A stretch of DNA of 64,000 bases, from positions 10,579,501 through 10,643,500 of the forward strand of contig NC_088357.1 of NCBI RefSeq assembly GCF_036884655.1, in the 5' to 3' direction. This document shows positions 24,501 through 36,800 of this stretch, one piece after another. Source of the stretch: Musa acuminata AAA Group. Its lineage: Eukaryota; Streptophyta; Magnoliopsida; Zingiberales; Musaceae. A program made the position numbers and the translations under genes. The notes below the pieces were generated by a model that saw only the letters and a list, made by a program, of their open reading frames with translations, did no database searches and had not been told where the DNA came from. Positions within the stretch are counted from its first letter, which is position 1. Every line of letters starts with the position of its first letter.

Positions 24501-26248
24501 TGGTCTTTGAAATTATGCTGAAAATATTCCTAAATGTTGTATATACCTTTTGTATGAATGTGCTTGCATAAAATGGAAAATGAGGTAGATTTTTCAATAA
24601 ATTCACAGAAAATCTATAAGCAACATTTTTAAAAATTTTAGTGATTTTCATGAGGATTCTCTCTTTCTGAAACTACAGTAGTTAGAATTCTCGATGGAGC
24701 CTGACATATCTTTGTTGCATGTTACTGTTCTTGGCATCTATATTTTCAGCCATAGCATGACATTTTGTTGCTTTCGATAACAATAGTTAAACAAATGTTT
24801 CGCTATTCTGCTTTCATTTTTGACTGCACAGCTGTTTCCTAGTAAATAGAAATTGCATCTTGGACTGCAAATTTAATACAAGGCTCCTCCAAATCTCAAT
24901 TTTTGACATGTAAGCTGTTGGAAATTTGATTTTTATTGATGATCATGTAGTAAATAAGTAAATTTTCCAGGTGGGACAAATCAAAACCAGCTACAATTTC
25001 AAACTTGATACTTCTGAAACTTAACGAGGTAATATTTTTGTATGATATATGTGAGATGTAAAATCCAAGTGGTTTTCTTTAAGGTGCAATCTCCACATCC
25101 AATAGAACTTGAAGCTTTATGCATCTTTTTGATGTTTTATTCTCATTAATGTGCATAAGGAGCTATGGTAATAACATGGAGGTACCTGATATATCCCAAT
25201 AATATAAAAATAGATTCACTGAACAAGCTTGGAAAATCCTTAAACACCAATTTTTAGATTAAAAAATTTATGCAATTTTGCTCAAGTACAATTTAAATCA
25301 CAATTATGTGAATAATTGCTTCCATATATTATAACGGATAATTGCTATGTTAAGAAATTTGATGGCAATGGATGGATATGTTGCTTTTGATCTGCTCTAA
25401 ACTATACTTTGGAGGACATGAAAAAATAAATTCTTTATTAGTTTTGAAGATTCGAAGAAAGGTCAAATTGATGATGCTGCTGTGATAATTTGTTACAGAC
25501 CAATGAAAAATGTACATGAATAAGTAGGGCTTCATGCTAAGGAAAATAATATAAGTAAGATGCATGGACTATAACTTCATGAAGATCCACAGGATACTTG
25601 GACCGAAATTGATAAGATATCAAGTAGAAATCTAGATGCAGATTTGCTTATTGAAGGTAATTATTTTTTGCTAATTAATACTGCAGTAGTTGATGACCGG
25701 GCATATACAACCATGTCTTTTTGTCACAAATATGTTCATGAAGAAAGCAGAATGTATAAGTGCATTATTTAGAGGCCATTTTTTTTGGGTAAAGCAACAT
25801 GGCCCTATTTCCATCTATTGTTTGTGGTGAGGCATGCCAAAATGGTTCTTTATTTATGTTAATTTTGTTCAAAATATATCTCCTCTCTACTTGATTATGG
25901 GATTATCCTTTGGGTTACTATATGCACAAAAGTTGGTACAGATCTAGCTGGTAAACCGGCCAATACTTAATAATTTTGATGTGCTGCTCTGCTGCTATGG
26001 TAAAGCAAGTAACCTATTAGAGAACTTTCATTCTTATCCACCTTTGGCTAGTGTTCAATTTTGTTTTCTTTAAGATGTATTTGCTTCCCATGTTTCCCAA
26101 CCATTCAGACCAATAAGCAGCTTTCTGGTTTGCGCAGGTAGATGCACATGAATCTACAACTATAGACCATATAAAGGGGGAAGAACCTGAATTCTATTCC
26201 ATGGTGACCAGCGTGCTGAATCGGACTGCAATGGATTTTGGTCTATGA
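3595..26248 (+). CDS. tRNA threonylcarbamoyladenosine dehydratase (TcdA/CsdL-like, ThiF/E1 fold)
   Basis: Eleven exons: 3595-3686, 3837-3901, 5650-5755, 8279-8426, 15479-15691, 17838-17972, 20615-20749, 21057-21272, 21863-21984, 24971-25028, 26138-26248. Together they encode 466 aa with phase kept throughout. The TcdA family uses ATP to convert t6A37 of ANN-decoding tRNAs into cyclic ct6A. Seen here: a hydrophobic N-terminal segment (about residues 7-28), likely a membrane anchor or organelle-targeting element; the nucleotide-binding GLGGVGS (110-116); [13 protein letters not shown] (134-146), matching the ThiF/E1 Asp and Asn-Arg motif; DCIDNIDTK (200-208); and [11 protein letters not shown], matching the family's GAG..DPTRI. 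It is longer than bacterial TcdA (about 268 aa) at both ends. Relatives in yeast are mitochondrial outer-membrane proteins, so organelle location is plausible but inferred. Introns 2, 3, 4 and 6 carry transposons; intron 4 (7.05 kb) holds a whole LTR element. Introns 5 and 9 (15692-17837, 21985-24970) show nothing I recognise. Confidence 0.93.
5369..5585. mobile_element. hAT-like MITE, CGGTACCG family, copy 1 (intron 2 of TcdA-like gene)
   Basis: A 217-bp palindrome-rich element flanked by perfect 8-bp duplications CTTGATCA (5361-5368 and 5586-5593). The terminal inverted repeats are imperfect: CATGGTTTGCAGTACCGG at the left and, read inwards from the right, CAAGGTTCGCAATACCG. The interior is a run of GGTAC/GTACC words and could fold into a long hairpin. 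No coding capacity. An 8-bp target duplication with short terminal repeats is the hallmark of hAT elements, so a non-autonomous hAT derivative is the best reading. Confidence 0.8.
6267..7362. mobile_element. hAT-like non-autonomous element, CAGTGATTTAAA family, copy 1 (intron 3 of TcdA-like gene)
   Basis: About 1.1 kb, bounded by GAGTGATTTTAATAGGCGCTC at the left and by a right end whose reverse complement starts CAGTGATTTTAAAAACGCTA. ATCTTAT flanks both sides (6260-6266, 7363-7369), a 7-bp match to an expected 8-bp duplication. Subterminal sequence is rich in GGCGCTCGGGCG. The centre (6560-6990) is a degenerate CTCGCTGCCGCTGCC-type repeat that opens long Leu/Ala/Arg/Ser reading frames in several frames with no domain. 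An AT-rich block follows. No transposase. Confidence 0.78.
8454..9175. repeat. Degenerate GGTAC/GGTATC-rich repeat region (intron 4 of TcdA-like gene)
   Basis: The stretch starts with CAAGGTTTCAAATAAGG, resembling the terminal repeat of the CGGTACCG hAT-like family. It contains many GGTACC/GGTATCG words and an internal duplication: ACCAAGTGGCATATTGCC near 8731 and ACCAAGTGGTTTATTGCC near 8832. I could not find a convincing target duplication, so the borders are approximate. It is probably one or two decayed copies of that family. Confidence 0.35.
9420..9865 (+). repeat. 5' LTR of the LARD
   Basis: 446 bp, TG...CA ends, with 10-bp terminal inverted ends differing at one base (TGTCACGGAC / GTCCGTGTCA). 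It contains AATAAA at 9573-9578, within TAAATAAAGG, which could act as polyadenylation signal or TATA-like element. TATGTCCGTGTC at 9464-9475 echoes the LTR end. Confidence 0.95.
9868..9879 (+). other. Primer-binding site of the LARD
   Basis: TGGTATCAGAGC, 2 bp after the 5' LTR, is the standard plant retrotransposon site complementary to the 3' end of initiator tRNA-Met. It fixes the element's orientation as plus. Confidence 0.92.
10915..10938 (+). repeat. A24 tract inside the LARD
   Basis: Twenty-four consecutive A residues in the otherwise mixed, purine-rich interior of the element. It could be the scar of a captured polyadenylated transcript or simple slippage. The sequence alone does not decide between these. 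Confidence 0.95.
11070..12512 (+). repeat. Recurrent GCAGAGG modules inside the LARD
   Basis: GCAGAGG(C/T) recurs at least nine times across about 1.45 kb (near 11070, 11271, 11364, 11551, 11808, 11946, 12105, 12375, 12503). Longer paralogous blocks surround some copies: GGTACCGCAGAGGTGGG (about 11802) and GGTACCGCAGAGGCGGG (about 12369); TTGGCAGAGGCCACACATGG (about 11549) and ATGGCAGAGGCCATACATGG (about 12103); and paired GAGGTATGATCGA blocks near 11713 and 11949. The interior therefore grew by repeated duplication of a module and later diverged. Confidence 0.7.
13547..13559 (+). other. Polypurine tract of the LARD
   Basis: AAGTGGGGGAGAA lies immediately before the 3' LTR. It is purine-only apart from one T, as expected for the plus-strand primer of reverse transcription. 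Confidence 0.8.
13560..14005 (+). repeat. 3' LTR of the LARD
   Basis: Appears identical over 446 bp to the 5' LTR at an exact offset of 4,140 bp. It is followed by ACAC, the copy of the 4-bp target duplication. Confidence 0.95.
19069..19642. mobile_element. hAT-like element, CGGTACCG family, copy 2 (intron 6 of TcdA-like gene)
   Basis: 574 bp flanked by ATCAAAAT (19061-19068) and CTCAAAAT (19643-19650), an 8-bp duplication with one mismatch. Ends: CAAGGTTTGCGATTTCGAAT at the left and, inwards from the right, CAAGGTTTGAAATTTTGTACC. Inside are GC-rich GAAGAAGGAG/GGCGACGA-type repeats that open several short frames with no domain, and an (AT)n tract. It is longer than copy 1 because of this filler. 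Confidence 0.78.
19542..19567. repeat. (AT)n microsatellite inside the hAT-like element
   Basis: About 13 TA units inside the element at 19069-19642. The related element at 44343-44686 also carries an AT tract, so the tract may belong to the family. Confidence 0.9.
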
Positions 26249-27825
26249 TGTTGGTATATTTTTGCAAGCAAAATAGCGCTTTTAGTGCTTTGTTTTCCAT
26301 ATATTTATAGCTAGGAATAAATTGGTTATGATACTATTGGTTCTGCTCATAGAAACACATGCGGTGACAGTGCCAACAAAAGAGACCGAACTGCAACTTG
26401 GTGCACCTTATCCTAGATGCAAGTCTATCCTGTTTGGTCAGTCAAGAATCTAGTCAGAAGCTTGAGATATCGAGGTCCTAAACGAGCATTGCAAATTTTG
26501 GCATGTAGCAAATCAGCAGTCAGCTACAGTGATCCACCTGCACAATATCATGATCCATTGGATCTTGCCAAAACTAACAGTCCAATTTAAGTGAATGTAA
26601 TGTTAGAAGGGAAGATTCAGATGGGTTCCTGTCGATGTCATTTACTTGCCTATGTGCTTCAATATTTTTTTTATTTTGGGGGTGCATATGTGCAAGACCA
26701 TGACCATCTTTAGTTCTGCTTAAATTTAGATGAGCTATAGATCGTTTTCTTGTCACAGAGTTACTTTTCTCAAAGAATCACAGTACTTTTTCTTTTTATT
26801 GATGGGAAACTTTTATTTTCTTCATTTATTTTGTCAAACTGGCACCTAATTAAGTACTGTATTTGCCAACAATTGCAGCCTTAAATTCCTTTTTTTTGCC
26901 AGGTTAGTGGCATTAATCCTCTCTTGTGAGGAAGGAGGCCCCAAATAAGAGACCGTTTTTGTTTAGGAACATTGTCAACTTGCTAACCGAACACTCTGCC
27001 ATGCCGAGGGGGTTTTAGTTGGGAATGTTAATAGGTAAGACCTCCTTCGATCTTTATCTAATTTATACATAAAAGTTCACAAAAGTTCTTTGAGCTAAAA
27101 ACGTTCCTAGTCTCACTATCATGGGAAATGTTAATTTACTAGTTTGATACATCATTCATGTGTTTTTGTTGTTCTTTTTCTCGTTTGCCTTTGTCTTTAT
27201 TTCATGTTTATCTTAGCCCACTTATGCCTCACATGGTGTCATTACCTTACGTTCTGATGTTTAATTTGAACGAATTCTTTTCTGACACGTCAAAAGTAAG
27301 AAATTAAGGAACACCCAAATATACAAAGAAAACAAGAAATTAAGTCTTTCTTTTTATTTCCGAAGAGAGATAGAAAGAAAAATGGGAGGGTGGCCAAGGA
27401 GGATTGACTGAAGGTGTTCCTCAAAGAGGATCATGTTCGGGATCGTCTCCGTACGTATGAAAATTTGACCTCATTTCTATTTAGTCAAATTCATTTTTAA
27501 TATTAAAATATAAAAGTTCTTGTCCTCCCTTTGTTCCCGGGTCAAATCTCTTCGAGGGGCATTTGAGTCTTTTGTCAATAACTCGAACCCGTTCCGGTCC
27601 TTTGCTACGGCCGGTTCGTAATGGCCGGTCTAACGGCGTCTGTGGAATGGTCTTGTTGTTGTTGGGTTCCCCGACAGCGATATCTTCCACGGGGTTGCAT
27701 AAGGTTTGCTCCGACTCTTCCAAAAGGGCGAAGAAACCACATAGTCGTCGTCGTCGTCGTCGAATGCCGCTGAGGCCGCCGGCGATCACTAGGGTTTCTC
27801 CTCCACTGATCTCCAGTCCTCCGCC
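26249..27825. other. Intergenic region between the TcdA-like gene and nicastrin
   Basis: Presumably the 3' UTR of the TcdA-like gene, then spacer, then the nicastrin promoter. From about 27540 it turns GC-rich, with a (GTC)n-like run at 27744-27762. No other gene was recognised; the 173-codon frame starting at 27563 overlaps nicastrin exon 1 in another frame and has no recognisable domain. Confidence 0.6.
27789..27797. promoter_or_regulatory. Candidate telo-box upstream of nicastrin
   Basis: CTAGGGTTT about 30 bp before the nicastrin ATG, the same 9-mer found upstream of the TcdA-like gene. It is probably inside the 5' leader. Function inferred from motif and position. Confidence 0.4.
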
Positions 27826-30800
27826 ATGGTTCCCAAAATTCCTCTCCTCCTTGTCGCCCTTGCCCTTCTCCTTGCTCCTCCTTACCTTTCTATCGCCGGT
27901 AAGTTCACCCCATCCCTTTCGGATTCTCTCGAAGGACATATCTCAAAACCTCCACCTTCGATTTCCTATACATTCTAGCTTCTTGATTTTCTATGATATT
28001 TCTTCATTTTGCAAGGAACATTTGCTGGCAAACGAGGCTTTTATAAATTGTTCTATCTTTTTTGTTACTTCTAGATGGCCTTAGGTGCTGTCTAAGGTGG
28101 ATTGAGTTGTAGCCGGTGGAAACTTGCTGCAAAAGATTTGCAGTTTTAACTCTGCTTATAGGAATTATCTCTCCAGACTGTATCCGACGTAGTGCTTGTG
28201 AAACATAGACTTATTTTCTTTTTACTAAAATGATGCAGGAGCGACTGATGCTTTAGAGTCAGTTCCGGATCTTCAGAGAGCAATGTACCGGAACATCAAG
28301 AGTTATCCTTGTGTGAGGCTTCTGAATCTTTCTGGCGAAATTGGTTGTTCTAGTAAGTACACTTATTAATTTGTGTGTGCTTTAGAGAATATACTGTTGT
28401 ATTTCAAAACTTCGTCCAAAGAAGCGCATGTTTTTGCAAAGCAAAACACCTTGTTATCATATGGAGATGTGGCCAATCTTTTGAATCTGGACTTTGCGAT
28501 TCATATATCAGATCCTGGTCAGGAGAAAGTTATTGCACCCATTGTAAGGTTCAAGCATAGCAGTGATGAGTTGACTCGTCTGTCTGCTGTTTTTCTTCCC
28601 TTAGAGGAGTTGGAAGGTTTGTTCCTCAGGTATGATAAATTTCTACTTTCAACATATTCCTTTTTTGCATGTGCCGGTTAGACAAGTTATTTTGTCTTCC
28701 TATGTTTACTGCTTAGATACAATATCGATATTATGTCTGTGGTGACATGTTTCTTCATGATTAGTATTTGCTGTTGCTTTGTAAAAGCTATGATTCGTAG
28801 TGATGCCTTACCAAACTATTCAACTGAGGCTGAAAGTTGACATTGTCAGTCTCACAGAAGTTACCTGAAAAGCAAAAGATCATGGATGGAAACAAGAGAG
28901 AGATTTTGTCAGTCTCCATATTCCTATCCGATCATCTAAAAAGAATCTCCCATCTGGTAGTTTGTTAGTATAACGTGCACCTGACCCTTTGATTCCTTTA
29001 AGTTGGCTCTTAAATTTCAGTCGTGGTCACCAGCTAGGTCTTATTCTAGTTGTTGATTCCACTCTTCTTGAAGAGGTTTTGAATTCAAATCTTTATGGAG
29101 GTGGTTGTAAGTATTTTGTCCCTGGTAATATCTTTTGGTGTTTCCCATTCAATTACTTTCAAGAGAAGCACAAAATTGCATACATGTCCCTCAAAGTTAG
29201 AAACTTTTGTATTTGTCCATCTAAATTGAAGTTTAGCTGATGTCCCTGCAAAACTCTAAGACTTGTATAAATGCTAAATGATGTTGAGACTCCAAATAAG
29301 ATTAATATCCTTAAAAAAATATTACCTATATTTCTACAAATAAGTAATTTTTGCAATTGCTCCTTAAATTTGATTCTCACTAGTAGTATTGAACATTGTT
29401 TTTGAATGCTAATGAGAATGACATATATGAAGGATTTAAATATTTAAAGTGATACCTATGCAAGGTCTAATAGTTTGGAGGGATATATATTTTATATGTT
29501 TTGTAGAGGCAAATACATTGTTTCCAAACTTTGAAAGGAAAGATATGTAATAACCCCTTTTACTTTTGGCTAAAACTAGCTGATTGTTCCCCTTATGCTT
29601 TTCTTTTACCGATTTGGGTTTGTTTATTGCAACTAGCTAAATCTTAATTAAGTGCTCATTATTGGTTGTCGTCAATTAGTATCCAAGTGAAAACCACATT
29701 GGCAATGACCTAGGCACAAATATATAGGATCAAGTATATTATATCATTACACTTCTTGGCACTTGTATCTTGGGACTATTATTTGGTATCCAAAGAAAAT
29801 GATCCACTAAAAAGCATTGAGCATACCAGATTACGAGATGATGTTAATTGCTGAATATGTAAAGACGTGCAAATTCTGCAGAGTGGAAATATGCCTTGAA
29901 GGCTATCAATATCTTAGAGTCATTTATAGCCTTTTGATTTTTTTTGTCATGTGCAAATTACAAACTATAAACTACAAAGGTGTGGGTTAGTCATTCCATT
30001 AGGTTGGATTGTAACAAATGATATCAGAACCTAGTAATGGGTATGGTGAGCAGCCCAAGTAAAAAAAGGTCTACATGTGGAGGGGTTAGAGGCATATCAC
30101 AACATGAAGCTATTACTGAACTAAGCCTCATGCGATAGAGTTTGATTTTAGATTATGTCTGACTTTTAATGAGGGTATCAAGCCCTTAAACGAGGGTACT
30201 GATAATTTATAGTTTAGTTGGACATTAGAAGTGGAAAAAGACTTAAATTGGTTTACAAAGACTCCATGAACGGACTATCGCTATCTTGAGCTTTGAGTCA
30301 ATGGTTAGGCTCATTAAGTTATTAGGTCAGTTAGCCCATAACAGATCTACACATCTACGGAGAGACCAATTAAGCAACCAGTTTCCTTTCTGACCTTTGT
30401 AGGAACCTATTGGTAACATGTTTGAAAGAATGCTTATAGTTATCTGATTGTGTCCAAAAGCAGCTTATATGCCCAAAAGCAGGTAATACACATCTCAGAT
30501 GTTCCATGCTTAGCATATTTCACAGTTACATTTTCCTTGAACGAGTGGAGACTCTGCTCCAAGGTAAGAGCTGATTTATTGATTTTTACCATTAATTGAT
30601 AAAATTTCTCCCTCTTAGAATAGCAGCATCTACAAAAGAAATGGTTTTCATTCTCCTTCAAACTATTGCTGAAATCACATCTGGCCTGCTCTAGGAAGTA
30701 TTATTTTAGTACTGTGTCTGGGTGTTCTCACATTGAAAAAGAAAGCCAGCCAACATGAAACGGTCTTGAGAAGTTGCAACTATGCCAGATCACCTTATAC

Positions 30801-33800
30801 AACCAGCCCTTTGGATATTTAACCATTTTTTCCTGCCAAGAATTATTCACACTAAAATTAGCATAGTTCTTAGAACACCAGATGATTTCATCCTTCTGCA
30901 CTCTGATTTGATGAGACTGAACCTTCTCTTAAAAATTGTAATCACAGTGGTCATGGCAAGTTGGAGAAACCATGTAGCATTATGTGCCAGATAAGCAATC
31001 TTTACATGCTCATTCATCTCTACTTCAGCAATAATGTTCTGACCATCTGTACATTGTATTAATCAGGATTTCCAAAGATATGGATTTTGCTCAAAAAGTT
31101 GCTGGTGTTTTGGTTGAATCAGATGGATACCCAAGCAAGTCACTAGATAACCATTCCTCTCTGTTTGACATATATTTTAAATGCAGTAGAGCTATGGCCT
31201 AATGTTAATTTCTCATACTAGTGTATGAATCTCACAAAGTGTCTTGGCTTACAGGGTTCTCACCAGCTGAAAAGTTTCCGCAAGCAGCTTTTGCACCATA
31301 CAAAAATATTAACTATGAGTGGAATCTTGCTGTGAGTTACTTATGAGGCTCAATCATTATTACTTGTCTAATTAAAATCTGAGGATCTAATTTTTCCTTT
31401 TTGTTGGGCAAGGTCTTAATTGATAATGTCTGGTTGTGCAGGGTTCTGGCATTATGTCAAATCAGTATAACTTCCCTGTGTTTTTGCTCTCTCCAGAAAC
31501 CAAGTCATTTGTTCAAGAGGTAGTTTGTTTATGTTTTGGCTATCAAATTCTTGTTCATATAGACTATCGAGGACAGCTATATCTTTATGCCATAATTGGA
31601 GAGCTTTGCTTGAGTGAGAAATTCCTGGATGGATGTATTATGATACTTGGATTCTTTAGCTTAAATGTTTTTTACATTATCAATGAACTGGAAAGTATTT
31701 TGCATGCTTCCATGTTTGGTTTTGCTTTCTCTAATATGCTTGTTGTATTCATGCAGTTGGCTGGTAAGAATGCTGGGGGCACTGATTTGTACCAAGTAAT
31801 TGTTGCTGAATTTGATCTAGTCATGCAGGTTTGAGGCTTTTGCTTGCTCCTATATAACTATATTAGGTGCTTGGTAAAGTCAAAATGTTTTCCTGTTGGA
31901 ACTGATGTTGGTTGTTTGCTTTGGAACTTCCTTTTGATTCAGACAACAAAATCACACACACATGATTCAGGATCTTGTCTCAAAGAGCAGACTTGTCTGC
32001 CGTTAGGTGGCTTCAGGTGAGTTTCCTGCTGAGCTCATCCTAGGTTCATATTTTTGGCACCCAGGTAATGCTTTTCTGTCTTGTGATGAGAACACACAAC
32101 ATTGTTTGCTAAAGGAATACGCTTTTTGGCCATTGTTTAGCAGCAATTATTGACACATTTTCCTCTTTGTGGAGTAACTGTTGACTGTGATGCTAAATGA
32201 TGTTTGGCATCCACTATATAAATTACCAGGCATTACTATCTGCCTACCTACATTATGGATGTAGGTGTGCAAATGGCAGACTCTATGCCCCTTCAATAGG
32301 ATACCAGTCTTTGACAAATAAAACTCACCAAATGATGAATTGCTTTTAGGAATTACTACTTTTTGGTTTTAAATCTATTTAGCAAACATGACCGAATGTG
32401 TACTTATAATATGTGCTAGGTAATTGTTGTTAGTGGATATGAAACTAGGAATTAAAGGTTTTTTCTTGTGAACCTATCAATTTGTTATAGTGGTAGTATC
32501 TTAGTATCTTGATATAGTGCATACAGTATGTCGTTAAAACTCTTGGAACAAGAATCTTCGTCTTGCTTAGCATATTATAGGGTTGTTCATGAAGGATCAC
32601 TTACCAGCCACAATACCAAGTAGTAATCATTTTGCAATGTTTCTTCTTGTATCATCTTATTTACTATTTATTAAATGTGGTACTCCCATGAGGATCCATT
32701 GGTATTGTTTGTGTTATCGAATGATTTAAGAGAACATATATTTGATCCATACATATCATCAAAGATTTGTCCATATTTGGTCAATTTGTTGGTCTTATGA
32801 TTATATTTCAGTTTCAACCACCTATAACCAATGTTGTCAAAGGTGCTAGGCAGTAAAAGGTGCTAAGGTATTATGTTGTCTTAGATGTTAGGTGCTAGGT
32901 GTTCGCTTGAGAGAAATGAGGCATCCACCAATATAAAAATTATAAAAAATATAATTAAGGAGTGACAATCACTACAATACAAATTAGACAATACATGAGT
33001 TTCATATCATTTCATATCCAAAAATATCACTATTAAAACATTGAATTACATTCATTTAACCATCTATAAAGCATTAAGGTACTACATTATCCAAATCTAA
33101 CAACAAAGTTAACATGATAGAAGAAGATTAACATAGAAAGTCCACAAACTTCATCAAGAAAGTTAATGATCATCAAAGTCTACTTTATTTTGAGGGCAGC
33201 AACTCTGTTGGGGAGGAGAGAGAGTGTGGGAGCTCGGAGGCGACAATTCTGTTAGGGCGAAGTTGATAGCAGAGTGAGGAGGTTAGTGGCTGGCTGATAG
33301 CATCACAGGGCTGACTGGAGGAATGGGAGGTGGAGGAGCGGGGGAGGGGACAAATTACAAGGCTCGAGGGAAGAAGTAGAGATAAGGGTTCAGGCGTCAC
33401 AACACTAATGGGGAGAAGCAAAATGGTAAGGGGAGCTTGAGGTGGTAGCTTTATTGAGCAGAAGCATATAGCGGAGGGAGGAGGTTAGTTGTGGGCTAAT
33501 ACACCACTAATACCATAATTACCACCGGGAGGAAGGGGCAGGAGGTGGAGGAGGGGACAAAGTAGTGGGGGTGTGAGGGCTGGCATCGTCGAGATAAGGA
33601 AAGGGAGGGAGAGAGTAAAAAGGAGAAGGTATATCTGTTCGCAAGAGGGAAGGCATTGCCAAAGGGTCACCTTATGCATGAACATTGTTCTTTTGTCGCC
33701 TTACATGCTAGGAAGAGGAGATCTGGTTGCCTGTCATCACCTTACGTGCTTAGAAGATCTGATCGCGTTGCATGCACATGCCCAGGGAAGATGAGGATGA

Positions 33801-36800
33801 GGTTAGGGGGAGAGGGTTAGGCCATGTACCATGAGCATGCCTCGAACACAAACCCTAACTTGGTTCAATCAATATTAGGCTCTCACTTGATCTGCTCAGT
33901 GATTGGACTTAGGCATGTCCTTGGGCTTAGGAGCGCGCTTGAATCGTGTCTGGGTTCATGCGTGTTCCTAGACCATGCTTGATTAAAAACACCTGCCATG
34001 ACTTAGATCATCGAGGCGCTCAGACCTGAGCACCTAGGCACGCCCGAATAGTCGTTGACATCATTGGCTATAGCCGATCAAACTAGCTGGAGTTGGCCAA
34101 TTTGACCAATTTCAATCAATTTAATAGCCTTAAAAGAAGCATGAGACAATGAGCTAAAGGAGGGAAAGGAGTAGAAGAGGAAAACAAAGATAGATGAAAG
34201 ACAAAACATGTACTTGTGACCGAATGTGCGATATAGTAGGAAATTCTATTGATACATTACTTGCTATTTTCGACTTCTATTGTATTTGTTGTTTTCCATC
34301 ATTGTCACATTGTTTGCTATCTACCATGTACGATAGGAAAGAAGAACAAGAGGAAGGATAAGATAAAAGTTAGCTCTTAACCTCTTAAAGAAACAAGGAT
34401 GCTTTCACAAAAAAGGGAAGATATGATGGGATTTATTATCTGATCTCAACTTTTATGTGTTTTCTGTTCAGATTTTAAATATTTTTCATTTATGATCAGG
34501 GAAATCTTGGGTCATAGTATGACTATTTCTAAAACGTTTTAAGTAGATAATCTTTGGATCTTTTGTTTAAAAATGCATATACTATTTGTTTATGACAATA
34601 ATATGTTTGTTTGATACGATGAATACATTTGTAATAAATAAAAGATAGTTAATTTTTATAGAGTCATTTCTTCATTATTTTTCATGTTTTCATCTATAAT
34701 ATTTCAGTTTTATTTATTTGTTTTGAAAAGTTATATATATGATGAAATGCAAACCTAGAAGTCTTTTAACGAATAATACTTTTTTGTTCTCACATTTTTG
34801 TAATTTTTTTATCATGTACTGCCATTTTTTATAATATACATATGTATATTATTTTAAACTTATTTTCTGGGTCAATCGTGATAATTGATCTTGTTGATCC
34901 CGAATATATCATTCATTAATCGCCGGTATCTTGTGAACTATGATCCTTGTCATATAGTTAGATTACTTTATAGTTTATCAGATGTTTAATGTGTTTTTTT
35001 CCCACCTTTGAGTCTGATAGTTCTTCCTGTAGCCAACCGTTAATACCTTATGTTTTTGTCTAAGGGAATTTTGGGATTGCCTCTGTGTTGTGTCACTTGA
35101 GCGAAACCAAATTAGTCAAATTTACTATTCTTATAGGTTCACTTGGATATTATTTGTGTTGCCATATAATTTACCACTAATTTTGAAATTTGATCAAAGA
35201 TTGACAAATGGTATTAAAATGCTGATGAATCTGTGGTAGGGGTTTCCCAAGTTGGGTTTATGCTCCATAATTACCCCATATTGGTGGATAAGTTCAGAGT
35301 TATGAGGTGTGTTCTGGTTAATAAATTTATATGTAAATATACTATTCTTTGTGGTGTTTGGGTTTGTAGCAAAGGTAGGATGGTCACATGTATGCACAAT
35401 GTTCTGCCAAACATAGAAAGCATTGTGCAATCATTGCACAATATTCTGACTTTAGGTCTGTCTTGATTTCTTGACGTGTTATTTTGTTGAATATTATGGA
35501 CAATAAAATTCTTTGTTTTAGTGTGACAATGATTCTTCTGCCTTTTGTAATGTTAATTATATTATTTTCTCATCAATTATACACTTCAATAGATTCTTCA
35601 AGTATGTAGTGTCTGCTCTCTATGTGTCTTAAACTTCATCTGTAATCATAGAAGAAAAACAACACTTTGGCACCTGCTTTTCTAGTACTTTACTTTTGAT
35701 TGTCAAATTATGAAGTCCTAGTGAATTTCATCCATTCTTCAGCATAAGGTGCTGAGATGAGCTTGAGATTGTCAAATTATGATTGTAAATACAAATAAAT
35801 GGAATAGTGATAAACCATAATGTCTTATACAGTGATTTAAAAAGTACTACGCGTCAAAAGGCGCCAAAGTCCTAAAACGCCCAAGGTGCTAGGCGCTTGT
35901 CTGAACGAAATGAGATGCTCTAAAATAATAAAATATAAAAATATATAATATATTTAAAAACATAACTATTTAAATAAAAATATGATATTAAATTAAAAAT
36001 ATACTGTTAGTATATTACTTAAGTTAGAGGGGGAGAAAAAATTCTCTGAAATATTAAAATATAAAAAATATATAATATAATTAAAAAATATAATTATTTA
36101 AATAAAAATATGATATTAAATTAAAAATATACTGTTAATAGTATATTACTTAAAGTTAGAGGGGGGAGAAAAAAATGTTAACAGTAATAGAGGGAGATAG
36201 TAGCAATGACAGAGGATTAGCTTAAGATAGTAGACGCAGCACTGCGAATGACAGCAGCAGCGGTGGCGAAAGTTGTGGACGGCATCGGTGGAAGCTGTGT
36301 ACGGTAGCAGCGGTAGCGAGGGAAGCTACGGACAGTCGCAGTGATATCGACGAAAGCTGCAGACAATAGTAGCAGCAATAGCGGAAGCTGTGGATAGCAG
36401 CGGCAAAAGAACTTGCGATCCTCTTCCTCGACAGCGGAAGGAAGCGATAGCAGAAGGAAGCTATGAGGGTCGTCGGATTCGTCCATTGACAACAAAGAAA
36501 GGCTCGGTCCGCTGTGTCTGCAGCGGAGGCAGCGACAGAAAGCATCGACGGCGGAGGCAGAAGCAGCTCTAGGGTTCCTCGGGGTTGCGCGGGCATGAAG
36601 CGTGGCTTTTGAGGTAAGAAACTATGAACCGAACCAGACTTAAATCGGTTCGGTTCGCTTAATTGAACTAGGCGCTCGCCCGAAACACCTAACGCATGGG
36701 TTCGAGCGAGCGCCTAGGTGGCGCCTCATTGAAGCGTGCTGCCTGATCTACACACGAGGCGCTCGGGAACTCGCCTCACCCGAGTGTTTAGGCGAGCGCT

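Noticed and set aside
27563..28084. 173-codon plus-strand frame overlapping nicastrin exon 1
   Set aside because: It is in a different frame from the signal peptide exon and extends into intron 1; it has no domain.
31139..31140. GT as the donor of nicastrin intron 4
   Set aside because: It would shift the frame and place a stop soon after the start of exon 5. The GC donor 4 bp upstream restores a conserved sequence.
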